Shown here: piece after piece, positions 25,002 to 34,072 of the stretch | How positions within the stretch are numbered: position 1 is the first letter of the stretch | How the letters are laid out: each line of letters starts with the position of its first letter | Source: Streptomyces sp. LHD-70 | GTDB taxonomy: Bacteria; Actinomycetota; Actinomycetes; Streptomycetales; Streptomycetaceae | Direction of reading: 5' to 3' | Length of the DNA stretch: 64,000 nucleotides | NCBI RefSeq assembly: GCF_031157275.1 | Contig: NZ_JAVIFW010000016.1 | Location: 62,001 to 126,000, forward strand | Program-made: the position numbers and the translations under genes | The notes under the pieces: generated by a model | Seen by the model: only the letters and a program-made list of their open reading frames with translations | Database searches by the model: none | What the model was told of the DNA's origin: nothing

Positions 25002-25973
25002 GTGACGATCGCCTCTCCCCACCTCGGCAGCCCGGACACCTGGACCGATGCCCGGCTGCTGTACGCCCTCGAAGAGGTCGTGGAGACGGAGCTCAACCGC
25101 CACCTCAAGGTCACCAAGGACTGGATGCCGCACGACTACGTGCCGTGGGGCGACGGGCGCAACTTCCCGGAGTTCTTCGAAGACGGCGAGGAGTGGGAGC
25201 CCGGCCAGTCCAAGGTCACCGACATCGGCAAGACCGCCCTCGTGGTCAATCTCCTCACCGAGGACAACCTGCCCAGCTACCACCACGAGATCGCGAGCCT
25301 CTTCGGCCGCGACGGCGCGTGGGGCACCTGGGTGCACCGCTGGACCGCCGAGGAGGGCAGGCACGGCATCGTCATGCGTGACTACCTCCTCGCCTCGCGC
25401 GCCGTCGACCCGGTCAAGCTGGAGCAGTTCCGGATGGCCCACATGAGCGAGGGCTTCGAGTCCGACAACCGGCACTCGATGCTGCATTCCGTCGCGTACG
25501 TCGCGTTCCAGGAGCTGGCCACCCGCATCTCGCACCGCAACACCGGCCACCAGTCGGGCGACCCGATCTGCGACCGGATGCTGGCGCGCATCGCGACCGA
25601 CGAGAACCTGCACATGGTCTTCTACCGGAACCTGCTGAAGTCGGCCTTCCAGCTCGCCCCCGACCTGACCATGCAGGCCGTGCGGGACGTCGTGGTCAAC
25701 TTCCGCATGCCCGGCCACGGCATGCCCGGCTTCGAGCGGGCCGCGGCGCAGATGGCGATCGGCGAGATCTACAACATGCGCATCCACCACGACGACGTGC
25801 TGCAGCCGGTGCTCCGCCACCTGAAGGTCCTGGAGATCGACGGGCTCGGCCCGGAGGGTCTGAAGGCGCAGGAGGAGCTCGGCATGTACATGGGCGGGCT
25901 CGACGCCGAGGCGGCCAAGTTCGACGAGAAGCTGGCGGCGCGCAAGGCGCGCATCGCTGCGCGCGGACGCTGA
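25002..25973 (+). CDS. acyl-[acyl-carrier-protein] desaturase (FAB2/DesA type), 323 aa
   Basis: Soluble diiron desaturase that inserts a cis double bond into acyl-ACP or acyl-CoA. The two iron-binding motifs are present: EEGRHG (residues about 116-121) and DENLHM (about 203-208), with supporting Glu/His in the N-terminal helices (EEVVETELNRHLKV). Length matches bacterial FAB2-like enzymes (about 320 aa). The GTG start follows GCAGGAGCCCCC. Expression is probably regulated through the palindrome array directly upstream. Unsaturated fatty acid synthesis in response to temperature or lipid supply is the expected role. Confidence 0.93.
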   Translation: MTIASPHLGSPDTWTDARLLYALEEVVETELNRHLKVTKDWMPHDYVPWGDGRNFPEFFEDGEEWEPGQSKVTDIGKTALVVNLLTEDNLPSYHHEIASLFGRDGAWGTWVHRWTAEEGRHGIVMRDYLLASRAVDPVKLEQFRMAHMSEGFESDNRHSMLHSVAYVAFQELATRISHRNTGHQSGDPICDRMLARIATDENLHMVFYRNLLKSAFQLAPDLTMQAVRDVVVNFRMPGHGMPGFERAAAQMAIGEIYNMRIHHDDVLQPVLRHLKVLEIDGLGPEGLKAQEELGMYMGGLDAEAAKFDEKLAARKARIAARGR

Positions 25974-25999
25974 CCTTCCCACGAGGTACAGGGCCGGGC

Positions 26000-26299
26000 T
26001 CAGGCGCGGTCGGCCGACCTGCGGGCCGGGCCCTTTCTGAGGCGCTCGCGCTCCTTCTCGGACAGGCCGCCCCAGACGCCGAACCGTTCGTCGTTGGCGA
26101 GGGCGTACTCAAGACAGGCGGCGCGCCCCTCGCAGGCCAGGCAGATCTGCTTGGCCTCGCGCACGGAGCTGCCCGGCTCGGGGAAGAAGAACGCCGACCC
26201 GGTCTGGGCGCACAGCGCGAGGTCGAGCCAGCTGGGACGGTCGTCGGACACCCCGGCGTTCGGGGTCTGAGTGGTGGACTTGCCGATCATGAGCGCCAT
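26000..26299 (-). CDS. WhiB-family iron-sulfur regulator, 99 aa
   Basis: Wbl proteins bind a 4Fe-4S cluster and act with sigma factors. Cys30, Cys53, Cys56 and Cys62 give the C-x22-C-x2-C-x5-C pattern, followed by the GVWGG turn at 74-78 and a basic tail (EKERERLRKGPARRSADRA) for DNA contact. The core (LCAQTGSAFFFPEPGSSVREAKQ onwards) is much closer to WhiB than to WblA, WblC or WhiD, but the N-terminus differs, so it is probably a WhiB paralogue. I chose the ATG at 26299; an ATG three codons later is equally possible. The long upstream frame runs through repeat DNA and is not coding. Confidence 0.88.
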   Translation of the reverse strand: MALMIGKSTTQTPNAGVSDDRPSWLDLALCAQTGSAFFFPEPGSSVREAKQICLACEGRAACLEYALANDERFGVWGGLSEKERERLRKGPARRSADRA

Positions 26300-26786
26300 C
26301 GTGCCGGGCACGGCGAAACAAGCGATCAATGAACGATCAACGGCTCGTTCATCCAGCCGTTCACGCCGGCGGCGGGCCTGTGCAGGATGCCGTGGGGTGC
26401 TGTCGGGCGGAAGGCGGCGCGCCGGGTCTTTTTCCCCTCCCCGCCCCTTCCCGACTGTGCCCGATATGCGGCTGGCGCCGCGTGGCTGCGGCGCTTCGGG
26501 GGCCAGCCCCCGGACCCCCTCCCCCAAGCTCTCGGCTTCTCCCCCAGCCTTCGGCCGGGAGGTGCCCCCAGAGCAGGGGGACCCCCATCTCAAACGCCGG
26601 AGGGGCTGGATATTGCGGGCGGGGCCGGCTTTTAGGGGCGCGGGGAACTGCGCGACAAGCCACGACGGCGCGGGAGCCGAAACACGACCCGAGACGCGGG
26701 GTCCAGGGGCGGCAGCCCCGGACATGGGGGCCCGGGGGCGAAGCCCCCGCGACGGTGCCCGAGTCGACCCGCACCCCGCCGACCAC
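26300..26786. repeat. 487-base gene-free region made of intergenic repeat modules
   Basis: No gene is supported. The stretch strings together modules seen elsewhere in the window: the CCCCTCCCCGCCCCTTCCCG block at about 26432-26452, CTCAAACGCCGGAGGGGCTG at about 26589-26609, AGGGGCGCGGGGAACTGCGC at about 26634, a GGGGTCCAGGGGCGGCAGCC block near 26698, and GACGGTGCCCGAGTCGAC at about 26751. The left end should carry the promoter of the WhiB-like gene. Confidence 0.8.
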
Positions 26787-27575
26787 CTACGCCCGCGCAG
26801 CCGACCGCATCACCGCGAACCGCGCACCGAACGGGTCGGCCACCTTGGCGATACGGCCCACGTCCTTCAGGTCCGTCGGCCCCATCCCCACCGAGCCGCC
26901 GAGCTCCGCGGCCTTCGCGGCGGCCGCGTCGCAGTCGGAGACCTCGAAGTACGGCAGCCAGTGCGAGGGGCCCTCGGCCTCCAGCGGGTCGATCTCTCTG
27001 GGCACCACTCCGCCGAACATCGATTCCGGGTCCGTGCCCTCCGGATACAGCGTCGTGTACGAGCCGCCCGGGAACGGGACGTCGTACGTCTGCAGGCCGA
27101 TCGCCGTGCTGTAGAACGCGGAGGCCGCGGCGACGTCCGAGGTGTACAGCTCGGCCCAGCAGAGCGAGCCCGGGCGCTGCACGGCCTCGAAGCCGGGCAT
27201 CGCGCCGGCCTGCCAGACGCTGAAACCCGCGCCCGTCGGATCCGTGCACACCGTCATCCGCCCCAGGTCGCCGACGTCCATCGGCTCCAGGACGACCGTG
27301 CCTCCGGCCTGCTCGACCGCCTTCGCGGTGGCCTCGGCGTCCGGCGTGCGGAAGTAGAGCGACCAGGAGGGCGGGGCCTCCGCCTCCGGGACCTGCATGC
27401 CGCCGGCCACGGACTGGCCGTCGCTGCGGTACGTCACGTAACCGCCGAACTTCTCGCTGTCACCCTCGGACGTCCAGCCGAGGACGCCGCCGTAGAAGCC
27501 GTTGGCCCGCTCGATGTCCGGGGTGCCGAGGTCCGCCCAGGTCAGTGAGCCGGTGACGAAGCTGGTGGTGAGCAT
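26787..27575 (-). CDS. VOC family protein with two glyoxalase-like domains, 262 aa
   Basis: Two tandem vicinal oxygen chelate modules. Module 1, residues about 8-122, begins GSLTWADLGTPDIERANGFYGGVLGW. Module 2, about 133-258, begins GSLCWAELYTSDVAAASAFYSTAIGL. Each ends in a DP-x-GA/GA-R-F strand. Metal ligands are not clear, so it may be a binding protein rather than an enzyme; relatives are antibiotic-binding and hydroxylase-like proteins. The start is an ATG preceded by TTAAGGAGCGCTCATC on its own strand, a good ribosome binding site. Confidence 0.86.
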   Translation of the reverse strand: MLTTSFVTGSLTWADLGTPDIERANGFYGGVLGWTSEGDSEKFGGYVTYRSDGQSVAGGMQVPEAEAPPSWSLYFRTPDAEATAKAVEQAGGTVVLEPMDVGDLGRMTVCTDPTGAGFSVWQAGAMPGFEAVQRPGSLCWAELYTSDVAAASAFYSTAIGLQTYDVPFPGGSYTTLYPEGTDPESMFGGVVPREIDPLEAEGPSHWLPYFEVSDCDAAAAKAAELGGSVGMGPTDLKDVGRIAKVADPFGARFAVMRSAARA

Positions 27576-27785
27576 GATGAGCGCTCCTTAAGGGTCCCTC
27601 TGTGCTGCCTCTTCAATGGTCCGGTCCGTGCTGCCTCTTCGAGTCTGGCACCGGGCACTGACAATCGCGTCCGGAAGCGAGGTCGCGCCGCCTGGGGACC
27701 GTCTCCCCCGAGCCGAGACCGCACCTTCGGCGTCGTGCGTGCCCCGGCCCTCCAGCCCACCGACTTGTGAAGGAACCTTCCCGAA

Positions 27786-27797
27786 GAGAGCGCTCTC
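27786..27797. promoter_or_regulatory. CebR/LacI-type operator palindrome GAGAGCGCTCTC
   Basis: A perfect 12-bp palindrome with the AGCGCT centre typical of Streptomyces LacI-family regulators of polysaccharide use. It is 95 bases upstream of the GH64 start. A related site (GGAAGCGCTCTCAG, 27961-27974) lies inside the start of the coding region. A LacI gene is the next gene downstream. Confidence 0.7.
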
Positions 27798-27891
27798 AGC
27801 CACAACTCTTGACGCTTGTACGGGACTTGGCCAAGGTGGTCGGCACGCGGACGCCCCCACCCCCGCGTTCCCCCACACCCCAGGAGACTCC

Positions 27892-29118
27892 GTGATATCG
27901 CGCCGAGTGTTCTTGACCGCCACCGCAGGTGCCGCCACCGCGCTGACCTACCCCGTCTGGGGAAGCGCTCTCAGTCCCAGTGCCAAGGCGGCACCGGAGA
28001 CCTGTGAACTCGCCCTGGAGAACAAGTCGTTGACGGGGACGGTGCACGCGTACGTCACCGGGCACGAGCAGGGCACCGACCGCTGGGTGCTGCTGCGGCC
28101 GGACGGCAGCGTGTACCGTCCCGAGTCGCCCGCCCAGCCGCAGACCCCGCTGCCCGTCGACTGCGCCATCCCGCTGGGCGGCCCCGGCGAGGCCCCGGTC
28201 GTGCTGACGCTTCCTCAAATGTTCGGCGCTCGCGTGTACTTCGTACGCGACGACAAGCTGGACTTCTTCCTCAACCCCGGCCCCTCCCTCGTAGAGCCCG
28301 CGTTCGCGACGGAGGAGGACCCCAACTACGGGCGGACCTGGTCGTTCTGCGAGTTCACGTTCAACCCGCAGCAGCTGTACGCCAACATCAGCTATGTCGA
28401 CCTGGTGACCGCGCTGCCGATCGGGCTGAAGCTGGAGGGCGACGGTACGCACGAGGTGGCGCCGCTGCCCGACGGGGCCGTGCAGAAGATCGCGGACGAC
28501 CTGGCGGCGCAGACCGCGAAGGACGGGCAGCCGTGGGACCAGCTGGTGATCAAGGGCGGGGACGGGAAGGTGCTGCGGGTGATCTCGCCGCAGAACCTGA
28601 TGGCCCCCTACTTCGACCGGCCGGACGAGATGCCCTTCCGCGACCTGTGGAACGGCTACATCGACCAGGTCTGGGACAAGTACCGCTCCGAGGACCTGCG
28701 CATCGACCTGCAGGGCGGCCGCGGTGTGAAGGTCGGCCGGGTCAGCGGGGACACGCTGACGTTCGACGGCGGGCACAGCTTCGCCAAGCCGACCTCGAAG
28801 GACGTCTTCACCTGCAACCACGGCCCGTTCACCAACAACCCGGACGACCCGGACGACAAGAAGGGCCTGATCGCGCGGCTCGCGGCGGGCTTCAACCGCA
28901 GCATCATGCTCAGCCACCCCGAGCAGCCGAACGGCACCACGGCCGCGGACTACTACAAGGACGCGACGACCAACCACTGGGCGCGGGTCGTCCACGCCAA
29001 CTCCCCGATCGGGTACGCCTTCCCGTACGACGACGTACGTCCCGACGGCGAGCCGGACGTGTCGGGCGCGGCCCACGACGGGAACCCGCGGCGGTTCACG
29101 GTGTCGGTCGGCTCCTGA
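27892..29118 (+). CDS. secreted GH64 beta-1,3-glucanase, 408 aa
   Basis: Laminaripentaose-producing type endo-beta-1,3-glucanase, acting on fungal or algal beta-1,3-glucan outside the cell. Residues 1-34 are a Tat-type signal (SRRVFLTATAGAATALTYPVWG...). The mature protein has family blocks RVYFVRDDKLDFFLNPGPSLVEPAF and TWSFCEFTFNPQQLYANISYVDLV, where the catalytic Glu (CEFTF) and Asp (YVDLV) lie, as well as LMAPYFDRPDEMPFRDLWNGYIDQVW and AAGFNRSIMLSHPEQPN. Length fits the thaumatin-like GH64 catalytic unit with no binding domain. Start: GTG at 27892 after CAGGAGACTCC. Control by the LacI gene downstream is inferred from the operator. Confidence 0.88.
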   Translation: MISRRVFLTATAGAATALTYPVWGSALSPSAKAAPETCELALENKSLTGTVHAYVTGHEQGTDRWVLLRPDGSVYRPESPAQPQTPLPVDCAIPLGGPGEAPVVLTLPQMFGARVYFVRDDKLDFFLNPGPSLVEPAFATEEDPNYGRTWSFCEFTFNPQQLYANISYVDLVTALPIGLKLEGDGTHEVAPLPDGAVQKIADDLAAQTAKDGQPWDQLVIKGGDGKVLRVISPQNLMAPYFDRPDEMPFRDLWNGYIDQVWDKYRSEDLRIDLQGGRGVKVGRVSGDTLTFDGGHSFAKPTSKDVFTCNHGPFTNNPDDPDDKKGLIARLAAGFNRSIMLSHPEQPNGTTAADYYKDATTNHWARVVHANSPIGYAFPYDDVRPDGEPDVSGAAHDGNPRRFTVSVGS

Positions 29119-29151
29119 CCGGGCGGGCGGGGCGGGCGCTCAGGCCGACGC

Positions 29152-30189
<1,038 letters not shown>

Positions 30190-30275
30190 GTTCGGGGGCA
30201 CTCCTCGGGCCGGAGGGGGGTACGACGTTCCGGCCAGGATATCCACGGGGGTTGTCCGACCCACCCGGTCGGCCG

Positions 30276-30345
30276 GGGCGGGGTGGGGAAGAAGCCGCCC
30301 GCAGGGCGACAGACGGTGCCCGAGTCGACGGTGCCGGGGGCCGAC
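30276..30345. repeat. intergenic repeat modules next to the laccase gene
   Basis: Contains the GGGGCGGGGTGGGGAAGAAG module followed by CCCGCAGGGCGAC and GACGGTGCCCGAGTCGAC, the same order (reversed) as at 15641-15685. The block lies downstream of the laccase stop (30355) on its strand and upstream of the LacI start. Confidence 0.8.
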
Positions 30346-30354
30346 CGCCGAACC

Positions 30355-31341
30355 CTAGTGCCCCCCATGCCCCCCGTCATGCCCCGGAATCGTCCCGTCC
30401 GGCTTCGCCACCAGGAACATTCCCGCCATCCCCATGTCGGAGTGGCTCTGGACGTGGCAGTGGTACATCCACGCGCCCGCGCCGACGCCCTCGCCCGCGA
30501 CGACCTGGTAGCCGAAGGAGTCGGCGGGGCCGGTGATCTTGTTGTCGATGACCTGGCTGGGGTCGTCGGGGCCGGTGAGGATGCCCGTGCGGTTGTCCGC
30601 CCAGCGGTGACCGTGCATGTGCCAGGTGTGGTAGTACTCGCCGTGCGTGATCATCAGGATCTCGACGCGGTCGCCCACGGTGGCCTTGAGGTCGGGCCCC
30701 TTGGGGAGGTTGTTGATGGTCATGTCGTTGAAGACGATCGTGTAGGTCTTGTCCGGCAGGACATCGCCCTCGCGCCGCACGATCAGCCCGCCGTAGAGGC
30801 CCTTGCGCAGTCCGCCGGTGCCGTGGTCGGTGCCGACGACGTGGTCGTGGTAGTGCCAGTAGCCCGCGCTGCCCGCCCGCCAGGTGCCGTCCTTGCGGCG
30901 GCCGGGGGCGTGCGTGCGCCAGGTGTACGTACGGGACTTGCCGGGCTCCACATGGCTGTTGTTGTGCCGGGTGCCGTCGCTGCCGATCTCGTAGTCCACG
31001 CCGTGCGGGTGCAGGCTGACGTCGACGTCGGTGAGGTTCTCCACCTCGATGTGCAGGGTGTCGCCCTCGACCATCTCCAGGAGCGGTCCGGGGATCGAGG
31101 CCTTGCCCTTCTCCAGGCCGTACCCCATCTGCCCGTCGGCGAGCTTCTCGACGTACAGCTTGATGTGCCGGGTCTCGCCCTTCGCCGCGGCCTTGCCGCC
31201 CGCGTCCGCGGAGGCCTCCTGAGCCGAGCCGGGAAGCACGCCCGACATCGATGTCAGACCGGCCGCGACCGCCGCTCCCCCGGCGAACAGGCGCCGGTTG
31301 AAGCCACGTCTGCCCAGCGCCCCGCCCACTGTTTCCGCCAT
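30355..31341 (-). CDS. two-domain small laccase (SLAC/EpoA type multicopper oxidase), 328 aa
   Basis: Secreted copper oxidase that oxidises phenols while reducing oxygen to water. Residues 1-45 hold a Tat signal (GRRGFNRRLFAGGAAVAAG). The match to Streptomyces SLAC is close throughout. Copper ligands: DVSLHPHGVDYE, AGYWHYHDHVVG, GEYYHTWHMHGHRW and AWMYHCHVQSHSDMGM (type 1 Cys flanked by type 3 His). Only two cupredoxin domains are present, so it works as a trimer like SLAC. The His/Gly tail (GHDGGHGGH) is common. The start is the ATG at 31341. It is divergent from the ThuA-dehydrogenase gene, and the two may be co-regulated. Confidence 0.93.
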   Translation of the reverse strand: MAETVGGALGRRGFNRRLFAGGAAVAAGLTSMSGVLPGSAQEASADAGGKAAAKGETRHIKLYVEKLADGQMGYGLEKGKASIPGPLLEMVEGDTLHIEVENLTDVDVSLHPHGVDYEIGSDGTRHNNSHVEPGKSRTYTWRTHAPGRRKDGTWRAGSAGYWHYHDHVVGTDHGTGGLRKGLYGGLIVRREGDVLPDKTYTIVFNDMTINNLPKGPDLKATVGDRVEILMITHGEYYHTWHMHGHRWADNRTGILTGPDDPSQVIDNKITGPADSFGYQVVAGEGVGAGAWMYHCHVQSHSDMGMAGMFLVAKPDGTIPGHDGGHGGH

Positions 31342-31552
31342 CGCCGAACTCCCCACGTCCGTCACGAGATTGACGGGGTACCAAGGACGTGCCAAGGACC
31401 CCTCGGACGGCCACACCGTAGCTTCGGTCCCCTCGTTTATCCACACTCAGGACAAAGTTTGTGCAATCGCGGTCATAGCTATTGGCGGACCACGGAAAGA
31501 GGTCTAGCTTCCATGGCGCTGTTGCTGTGACCGATAAGGGGTGGGTGACCAC

Positions 31553-34069
31553 ATGCGGAGCGCACCGCGTCAAAAACCCGGGGATTCCCACGGGTTGACC
31601 CGACGCAGACACAGATCTCGCAGACTCTGGGCGACCGGAACCGCGGTGGGAGCCCTCGCCGCGGGCCTCCTCGCCTCCGGGCCCGCCACCGCGCGACCGT
31701 ATCCGGGGCCGGGCGATACGGCCGCGACAACGATGTCGCTGCCTTCGCCGCCGGGCGGGAGCAAGGTGCGGGTGCTGCTCTTCCACGGTTCGGCGAGCGA
31801 GGAGACGCCGCTGGTCAACGCCGGGATCGAGGCCGTCGAGAAGATCGGCGGGTCGGGTCCCGTCGCGCAGCGCTTCACCGTCACCGCCACCGACGACGGT
31901 TCGGTCTTCACCGACGAGCGCCGGCTCGGCCGGTTCAACGCGGTGGTGTTCCTGACCGGCGGCGGCGATGTCCTGGAGCCCGAGCAGGAGTTGGGCCTTG
32001 AGGCGTACATGGAGGCCGGCGGCGGCTTCCTCGGCATCCATGACGCGGCCCGCACCGAGCCGTACTCGGACTGGTTCACCGGTCTGGTCGGCGCCCGCCC
32101 CGCGGAGGGCAGCGGCGCCACCGCGCAGCGCGCGACCGTCGAGGTGGGCGACCGGCAGCACCCGGCCACCAAGGAACTCCCCCTGGAGTGGAAGCGCCCG
32201 GACAAATGGCTCAACTGGGAGAAGAACCCCTCCGGCGACGTGCACACAGTGGCCCGCGTGCGCGAGGCGACGTACAAGCCCGGCGAGGGCGCCAACGGCC
32301 CCGACCACCCGGTGAGTTGGTGCCGTGACTACGACGGCGGGCGGTCCTTCTACACCGGCATGGGCGGCACCGTCGACTCCTACTCCGAGGCGGACTTCCG
32401 CACCCATCTGCGGGGCGCGCTGCTGTGGACGACCCGGCTCGTGCGGGCCGACTGCAAGGCCGCGATCAACAGCAACTACAAGGCGGAGCGGCTCACGCAG
32501 CCCAACCAGCCGGGCCAGAACGACCAGATCGGCGAACCGCACGGACTGGTCACCGCCGAGGACGGGCGGGTGTTCTACATCGGCCGCGGCGGCGCCGACT
32601 CCTCGCAGCCCGTGGTGACCGACTGGAACAACCCGGACATCGGCAAGGGCAAGGGCGAGATCCACGTCTACGACCCGAAGACCAAGAAGGTCCAACTCGC
32701 CGGTGCGCTCACGGTGTTCGGCAACAAGGGCGGCGGCGACGAGCTCGTCAAGAACGAGGAAGGGCTGCTCGGCATCGAGCTGGACCCGGAGTTCGCGGAC
32801 AACGGCTGGGTGTATCTGCACTACACGCCGCACTCCGAGATCAACCGCGAGACGCACATGGCCGAGCGCCGCGTCTCCCGCTTCACGCTCGACCAGGCGA
32901 CGAACAAGCTGGACCTGGGCAGCGAGAAGGTCCTGCTCAAGTGGCCCGTGCAGATCCACAGTTGCTGCCACGCGGGCGGCGGCATGGCCTGGGACTCCCA
33001 GGACAACCTCTACATCGCGACGGGCGACAACAACTCCAGCCGCTTCAGCGACGGTTACTCCGGCAACAACCCCGAGCCGAACTTCAAGGGCGTCTCGTTC
33101 GCGGACGCGCGCCGCACCGCGGGCAACACCAACAACCTCAACGGCAAGATCCTCCGCATCCACCCGGAGCCGGACGGCACGTACACCCTGCCCGAAGGCA
33201 ACCTCTTCACGGGCAAGGAGGAGGACGAGGGCGGCGGCAAGACGCGCGGCGAGATCTATGTGATGGGCGTGCGCAACCCGGCGCGCATCTCGATCGACAA
33301 GGAGACCGACACCCTGTACGCGGGCTGGGTCGGCCCCGACGCCGGTGAGCCGTCGACCACCTGGGGCCCGGCGAAGTACGACACGTTCGCCGCGATCACG
33401 GGCCCGGGCAACCACGGCTGGCCGTACTGCATGGGCAACAAGCAGCCGTACCGGGACCGCAATATGCCGGATCCGACGAAGCCGCTCGGCTGGTACGACT
33501 GCGACGCCCCGAAGAACGAGTCGCCGAACAACGACGGCCTGGTGAACGTGCCGCCGGTGACGTCCAACACCATCTGGTACTCCCCCGCGGGCGGCGGCCC
33601 GGACTTCCCGCGCGACGAGAACGGCGTGCCCTCGTACAAGCCCGAGGAGCAGACGTTCCGCCTGCCGTGGCTGAAGGGCGGCGGGCAGGCCGCGATGAAC
33701 GGTCCGCTGTACCGGTACGACGCGGACAGCGCGAGCGACGTCAAGTGGCCGGCGTACTGGGACGGCAAGTGGTTCGTCGGTGACTTCTACGACCAGGACC
33801 AGCCGCGGCACGCGGTGCTCACCGACCCGAAGACGGTCGGCAAGGGCGGCATCCCGGTGCACGCGGAGTCGCTGAAGAAGATCGTGCCGATCGGCAACGA
33901 CGGCATCAAGAACCTCATGGACTGGAAGTTCGCGCCGGACGGTTCGCTGTACGTCCTCGACTACGGCCGCGGCTTCTTCACCTCGGACGCCAAGTCGGCG
34001 CTGTGGCGCGTCACTTACGAGGGCGGCGCGGCCACGCCGAGCGCCGACCAGCTGGCCAGGAAGGGCTGA
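31553..34069 (+). CDS. secreted ThuA domain plus PQQ-type sugar dehydrogenase fusion, 838 aa
   Basis: Large exported protein. A basic, hydrophobic signal (RRLWATGTAVGALAAGLLASGPATA) is followed by a ThuA-like domain, about residues 65-300 (VRVLLFHGSASEETPLV, NAVVFLTGGGDVLEPEQELGLEAYM, GGGFLGIHDAARTE, a glutamine-amidotransferase-like fold linked to trehalose and keto-sugar use). Then comes a six-bladed glucose/sorbosone dehydrogenase-like domain, about 310-825 (PHGLVTAEDGRVFYIGRGG, EEGLLGIELDPEFADNGWVYLHYTP, GGGMAWDSQDNLYIATGDN, GVRNPARISIDKE, LDYGRGFF). The ATG at 31553 is placed 8 to 12 bases after AAGGGG; a GTG four codons earlier is possible. The next gene starts 3 bases after its stop. 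Confidence 0.9.
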   Translation: MRSAPRQKPGDSHGLTRRRHRSRRLWATGTAVGALAAGLLASGPATARPYPGPGDTAATTMSLPSPPGGSKVRVLLFHGSASEETPLVNAGIEAVEKIGGSGPVAQRFTVTATDDGSVFTDERRLGRFNAVVFLTGGGDVLEPEQELGLEAYMEAGGGFLGIHDAARTEPYSDWFTGLVGARPAEGSGATAQRATVEVGDRQHPATKELPLEWKRPDKWLNWEKNPSGDVHTVARVREATYKPGEGANGPDHPVSWCRDYDGGRSFYTGMGGTVDSYSEADFRTHLRGALLWTTRLVRADCKAAINSNYKAERLTQPNQPGQNDQIGEPHGLVTAEDGRVFYIGRGGADSSQPVVTDWNNPDIGKGKGEIHVYDPKTKKVQLAGALTVFGNKGGGDELVKNEEGLLGIELDPEFADNGWVYLHYTPHSEINRETHMAERRVSRFTLDQATNKLDLGSEKVLLKWPVQIHSCCHAGGGMAWDSQDNLYIATGDNNSSRFSDGYSGNNPEPNFKGVSFADARRTAGNTNNLNGKILRIHPEPDGTYTLPEGNLFTGKEEDEGGGKTRGEIYVMGVRNPARISIDKETDTLYAGWVGPDAGEPSTTWGPAKYDTFAAITGPGNHGWPYCMGNKQPYRDRNMPDPTKPLGWYDCDAPKNESPNNDGLVNVPPVTSNTIWYSPAGGGPDFPRDENGVPSYKPEEQTFRLPWLKGGGQAAMNGPLYRYDADSASDVKWPAYWDGKWFVGDFYDQDQPRHAVLTDPKTVGKGGIPVHAESLKKIVPIGNDGIKNLMDWKFAPDGSLYVLDYGRGFFTSDAKSALWRVTYEGGAATPSADQLARKG

Positions 34070-34072
34070 CCG

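Noticed and set aside
26300..26725. N-terminal extension of the WhiB-like gene to 26725
   Set aside because: The extra 142 codons run through dispersed intergenic repeat modules shared with other gaps, so they are not coding.
31495..31513. Possible DasR (GlcNAc regulator) site GGTCTAG before the ThuA-dehydrogenase gene
   Set aside because: Only one half matches the known GGTCTAGACC palindrome; the other half reads CTTCC.
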